A DNA stretch of 64,000 nucleotides from Trichococcus pasteurii (GTDB lineage Bacteria > Bacillota > Bacilli > Lactobacillales > Aerococcaceae). Below, one piece after another: positions 60,494-64,000 of the stretch. The translations under genes and the position numbers were made by a program. Below the pieces are notes generated by a model. The model searched no databases and was not told where the DNA came from. It saw nothing but the letters and a program-made list of their open reading frames with translations. The number at the start of each line of letters is the position of its first letter. Within the stretch, counting starts at the first letter, position 1. Where the stretch lies: positions 26,814 through 90,813 of the forward strand of contig NZ_FONM01000011.1 in the NCBI RefSeq assembly GCF_900112935.1, given 5' to 3'.

Positions 60494-61686
60494 TGAATGA
60501 AGATATAAAAACAAAAGGGCAAGCCTACTTGATGAATACATTCAACCGCGGAGCCATCTGCATGGTCGAAGGACAAGGCAGCTACCTGAAGGATGCGGAC
60601 GGCAAGCAATATTTGGACTTCTTGGCAGGCATCGCCGTGAACGCGTTAGGACACAATCACCCGAAAGTGACGGCTGCGATAGCGGAACAGGCGGCCAAAC
60701 TGGTCCACTGCTCTAACTTTTATTGGATCGAGCCGCAAGTGCAGTTGGCGGAAAAACTGATCACGAATTCTGTTCTGGATAAGGTCTTTTTCGGCAACAG
60801 TGGCGCGGAAGCCAATGAAGGAGCCATCAAATTGGCGCGCAAATACGGACGTGAGGTCCACGGCGAAGGCTGCTACGAGATCATTACTGCAGATAATTCC
60901 TTCCACGGACGCACGTTGGCGACGTTGACGGCGACCGGCCAAAAACAATTCCATAAAGACTACGATCCATTCCTGGAAGGTTTCCATTACGTTCCGTTCA
61001 ATGACTTTGAGGCTTTGGCCGCCAAAGTTACAGAAAAGACATGCGCAATCCTTTTGGAGCCAATCCAAGGCGAAGGCGGCGTCTATGTGGGCGATCAAGC
61101 TTACCTGCAGCAAGTGCGCGCACTCTGCGACGAGAAGGATATCCTGTTGATCTTTGATGAAGTCCAAACTGGCATGGGCCGCACCGGCAAGCTGTTTGCC
61201 TATGAAGGCTACGGTGTGGAACCGGATGTGATGACTTTGGCGAAAGCTTTGGGCAATGGCGTTCCGATCGGCGCGCTGTTGGCAAAAGATGCTGTCGCTT
61301 CCCATTTCAAACCGGGTGACCATGGTTCGACTTTCGGCGGCAACCCGCTGGTCTGTGCGGCAGCTTTCGCAACAATTCAAGCGATTGAAGACGAGAATAT
61401 TTTGACGAATGTAAATGAGATGGGCAACTATTTCGAAGGGAAATTAGTGGCATTCAAGGAAAAATACGACTTCATCCTCGATGTGCGCGGCAAAGGCTTG
61501 CTGCTCGGGATGGAACTGGCGATGAAGGGAGCCGACATCGTCGCGAAGTGCCTGGAAAAGGGCGTCATCATCAACTGCACGCATGATACGGTATTGCGTT
61601 TCCTTCCGCCGCTGAACGTGACCAGCGCGGAAATCGACAAGGCTGTTGCAGTGATGGACGAGGTTTTTCAAACAATTGAAGCTTAA
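60493..61686 (+). CDS. argD: Acetylornithine aminotransferase
   Basis: PLP enzyme that makes acetylornithine. It has 397 residues (class III aminotransferases). [18 protein letters not shown] binds PLP phosphate, [16 protein letters not shown] precedes the PLP-lysine in [15 protein letters not shown]. Starts on the last base of argB. Confidence 0.97.
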   Translation: MNEDIKTKGQAYLMNTFNRGAICMVEGQGSYLKDADGKQYLDFLAGIAVNALGHNHPKVTAAIAEQAAKLVHCSNFYWIEPQVQLAEKLITNSVLDKVFFGNSGAEANEGAIKLARKYGREVHGEGCYEIITADNSFHGRTLATLTATGQKQFHKDYDPFLEGFHYVPFNDFEALAAKVTEKTCAILLEPIQGEGGVYVGDQAYLQQVRALCDEKDILLIFDEVQTGMGRTGKLFAYEGYGVEPDVMTLAKALGNGVPIGALLAKDAVASHFKPGDHGSTFGGNPLVCAAAFATIQAIEDENILTNVNEMGNYFEGKLVAFKEKYDFILDVRGKGLLLGMELAMKGADIVAKCLEKGVIINCTHDTVLRFLPPLNVTSAEIDKAVAVMDEVFQTIEA

Positions 61687-61703
61687 AGAAAGGATGGCAA
61701 AGC

Positions 61704-64000
61704 ATGCCTAAACGAACAGACATCAAGTCGATCCTAGTGATCGGCTCGGGACCTATCATCATCGGCCAAGCCGCGGAATTTGACTATGCTGGAACGCAAG
61801 CATGTTTAGCCTTAAGGGAAGAAGGGTACAAGGTCATCCTGGTCAACTCCAATCCTGCTACGATCATGACGGACGTTGAAATCGCCGATAAAGTCTATAT
61901 GGAACCACTGACATTGGAGTTCATCGCGAACATCATCCGCAAAGAGCGTCCGGACGCCTTATTGCCGACATTGGGCGGCCAGACCGGTTTGAACATGGCG
62001 GTGGAACTGGATGAAGCCGGCATTCTGGAGGAGTACAAGGTCGAGTTGCTTGGCACGAAACTGACTTCCATCCAACAAGCCGAAGACCGCGACCTGTTCC
62101 GCCAATTGATGGCGGAATTGAATCAGCCGGTCCCTGAGAGCGACATCATCCACACCGTTGGGGAAGCATTGAGCTTCGCGGCGGAAGTCGGTTATCCGTT
62201 GATCGTCCGTCCGGCCTTCACGATGGGCGGCACCGGCGGCGGCATCTGCCATAATGAAGCCGACCTGCGCGAAATCGTAGCCAACGGCTTGCGCTACTCA
62301 CCGGTGACGCAATGTCTGCTGGAAAAATCGATCGCCGGCTTCAAGGAAATCGAATACGAAGTGATGCGCGACAGCAACGACAACGCCATCGTTGTCTGCA
62401 ACATGGAAAACATCGACCCGGTCGGCGTCCATACAGGCGATTCCGTCGTCGTGGCGCCTTCCCAGACGTTGTCCGACAAAGAATACCAAATGTTGCGCGA
62501 TGTCTCGCTGCAGATTATCCGCGCCCTGAAAATCGAAGGCGGCTGCAATGTCCAGTTGGCATTGGATCCGTACTCGTTCGACTACTACATCATTGAAGTG
62601 AATCCGCGCGTCAGCCGTTCTTCGGCTTTGGCGAGTAAAGCGACCGGTTACCCGATCGCGAAGATGGCGGCGAAGATCGCGGTCGGCCTGACCTTGGATG
62701 AAATGAAGAACCCGGTTACCGGCACTTCTTATGCGGCTTTCGAGCCGGCTTTGGACTACATCGTATCCAAAATCCCGCGTTTCCCGTTCGATAAATTCGA
62801 AAAGGGCGACCGTACCCTCGGCACACAGATGAAAGCGACAGGCGAAGTTATGGCCATGGGCCATACGTTCGAGGAATCGATGCTGAAAGCCGTCCGTTCT
62901 TTGGAATACGGCGTCAACCATCTGGCATTGCCGAAAGACCAAGGCCAGACCGTGACGATGGCAGAAATCGAACAGAATATCCGCGTTGCTTGCGACGAAC
63001 GTCTTTTCTATCTGGGCGAAGCGCTGCGCCGCGGCGTGACACCGGAAACGATCCACGAATGGAGCGAAATCGACTACTTCTTCCTGTACAAATTCAAGCA
63101 CATCATCGATTTGGAGAAGGAAGTGGCGGCAGCCGAACCGAAAGACCTTGAGATCCTGCGCGAAGCGAAAAAATACGGCTTCAGCGATGAAATCATCGCG
63201 GAATTGTGGGGCATGGCTTCGGAAGACATCTACGCGTTGCGCAAAGCCAACGGCATCGTTCCTGTCTTCAAGATGGTGGATACGTGTGCGGGTGAATTCG
63301 AATCCTTCACACCGTACTTCTACAGCACGTATGAGATGGAACAGGAATCGTTCCCGAGCTACCGCGAAAAAGTCATCGTCCTGGGCTCCGGCCCGATCCG
63401 CATCGGCCAAGGGGTCGAGTTCGACTACGCGACGGTGCATGCGGTCTGGGCAATCCAGGAAGCCGGCTATGAAGCGATCGTCGTCAACAACAACCCGGAA
63501 ACCGTTTCGACGGACTTCTCGATCTCCGACAAGCTGTATTTCGAACCTCTGACCGAAGAGGACGTGATGGCGATCATCGATCTGGAACAACCGCTGGGCG
63601 TCGTGGTGCAGTTCGGTGGCCAAACGGCCATCAACCTAGCCGACAAATTGGTCAAACACGGCGTGAAGATCCTGGGCACAAGCTTGGAAGATCTGGACCG
63701 CGCTGAAGACCGCAAATTGTTCGAACAGTTGTTGCGCGACTTGGATATCCCGCAAGCACCCGGCAAAACAGCCGTGACCGTTGAAGAAGCGGTCGCAGTT
63801 GCCGACGAAATCGGTTATCCGGTCTTGGTGCGTCCGTCCTACGTATTGGGCGGCCGGGCGATGCAGATCGTCTACAATCAAGCCGATCTGGAGAAATATA
63901 TGCGTGAAGCGGTCGTGGCCAGTCCTGAACGTCCGGTCCTGGTCGATCATTACCTGATCGGACAAGAGCTGGAAGTCGATGCGATCTGCGATGGTGAAAC
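61704..64000 (+). CDS. carB: Carbamoyl-phosphate synthase large subunit, N-terminal part (runs off window)
   Basis: Makes carbamoyl phosphate from bicarbonate, ammonia and two ATP. The frame runs from ATG 61704 ([18 protein letters not shown]) to the window end, about 765 codons of an expected 1,060. The first ATP-grasp half (about 1-400, [14 protein letters not shown]) and the start of the second ([31 protein letters not shown]) are visible. It follows argD by 17 bp in the same operon, so it probably serves arginine. The glutaminase subunit carA is not upstream. Confidence 0.97.
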   Translation, partial: MPKRTDIKSILVIGSGPIIIGQAAEFDYAGTQACLALREEGYKVILVNSNPATIMTDVEIADKVYMEPLTLEFIANIIRKERPDALLPTLGGQTGLNMAVELDEAGILEEYKVELLGTKLTSIQQAEDRDLFRQLMAELNQPVPESDIIHTVGEALSFAAEVGYPLIVRPAFTMGGTGGGICHNEADLREIVANGLRYSPVTQCLLEKSIAGFKEIEYEVMRDSNDNAIVVCNMENIDPVGVHTGDSVVVAPSQTLSDKEYQMLRDVSLQIIRALKIEGGCNVQLALDPYSFDYYIIEVNPRVSRSSALASKATGYPIAKMAAKIAVGLTLDEMKNPVTGTSYAAFEPALDYIVSKIPRFPFDKFEKGDRTLGTQMKATGEVMAMGHTFEESMLKAVRSLEYGVNHLALPKDQGQTVTMAEIEQNIRVACDERLFYLGEALRRGVTPETIHEWSEIDYFFLYKFKHIIDLEKEVAAAEPKDLEILREAKKYGFSDEIIAELWGMASEDIYALRKANGIVPVFKMVDTCAGEFESFTPYFYSTYEMEQESFPSYREKVIVLGSGPIRIGQGVEFDYATVHAVWAIQEAGYEAIVVNNNPETVSTDFSISDKLYFEPLTEEDVMAIIDLEQPLGVVVQFGGQTAINLADKLVKHGVKILGTSLEDLDRAEDRKLFEQLLRDLDIPQAPGKTAVTVEEAVAVADEIGYPVLVRPSYVLGGRAMQIVYNQADLEKYMREAVVASPERPVLVDHYLIGQELEVDAICDGE

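Overview
The window is a contiguous piece of chromosome from a low-to-mid GC Gram-positive bacterium of the Lactobacillales type. The gene content and protein sequences look most like Carnobacteriaceae (a Trichococcus-like genome), but that assignment is from memory of family sequences, not from a search. The window contains the chromosomal replication origin: rpmH, a non-coding stretch, dnaA, a second non-coding stretch with a textbook unwinding element, then dnaN. Genes left of dnaA run mostly on the minus strand and genes right of it mostly on the plus strand, as expected for two replication arms leaving this origin.

Left arm (1-23245, leftward). Positions 1-12290 hold the whole IMP pathway on the minus strand in two transcription units: purE-purK-purB and purC-purS-purQ-purL-purF-purM-purN-purH-purD (purD runs off the window). 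Both promoters carry PurR-type PurBoxes. Next come treR (+), a GerMN-domain lipoprotein (-), a DUF438/hemerythrin/PAS protein (+), the trehalose genes treB-treC (-) behind two TreR operators and a cre site, a YhdH-type oxidoreductase (-), and the conserved cluster rpmH-rnpA-yidC-jag (-).

Origin and right arm (23246-43040). dnaA, dnaN, yaaA, recF, gyrB and gyrA are followed by rpsF-ssb-rpsR, gdpP-rplI, dnaB (replicative helicase), purA and tRNA-Lys(CTT). Between rpsR and gdpP lies a 2.85-kb stretch without a credible gene. It carries four exact DnaA boxes (TTATCCACA) within 506 bp and four parS-like sites, one of them at the exact centre of a perfect 56-bp palindrome; a fifth parS lies just upstream, between rpsF and ssb. 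This is the most unusual part of the window.

Accessory part (43050-51120). An AEC-family transporter is followed by an orphan LevR-type sigma-54 activator. Beside it are the ruins of its probable target operon: an intact -24/-12 promoter, a broken PTS EIIB gene, an IS200/IS605-type element with tnpB, and the 3' end of a GH1 glycosidase gene. Small hypothetical genes, an NTF2-like protein and a GMP-synthase-like amidotransferase follow.

Biosynthetic end (51122-64000). The riboflavin operon ribD-ribE-ribBA-ribH plus a HAD phosphatase is on the minus strand behind an FMN riboswitch. argF, then a T-box leader with argC-argJ-argB-argD-carB, is on the plus strand; carB runs off the window and no carA precedes it.
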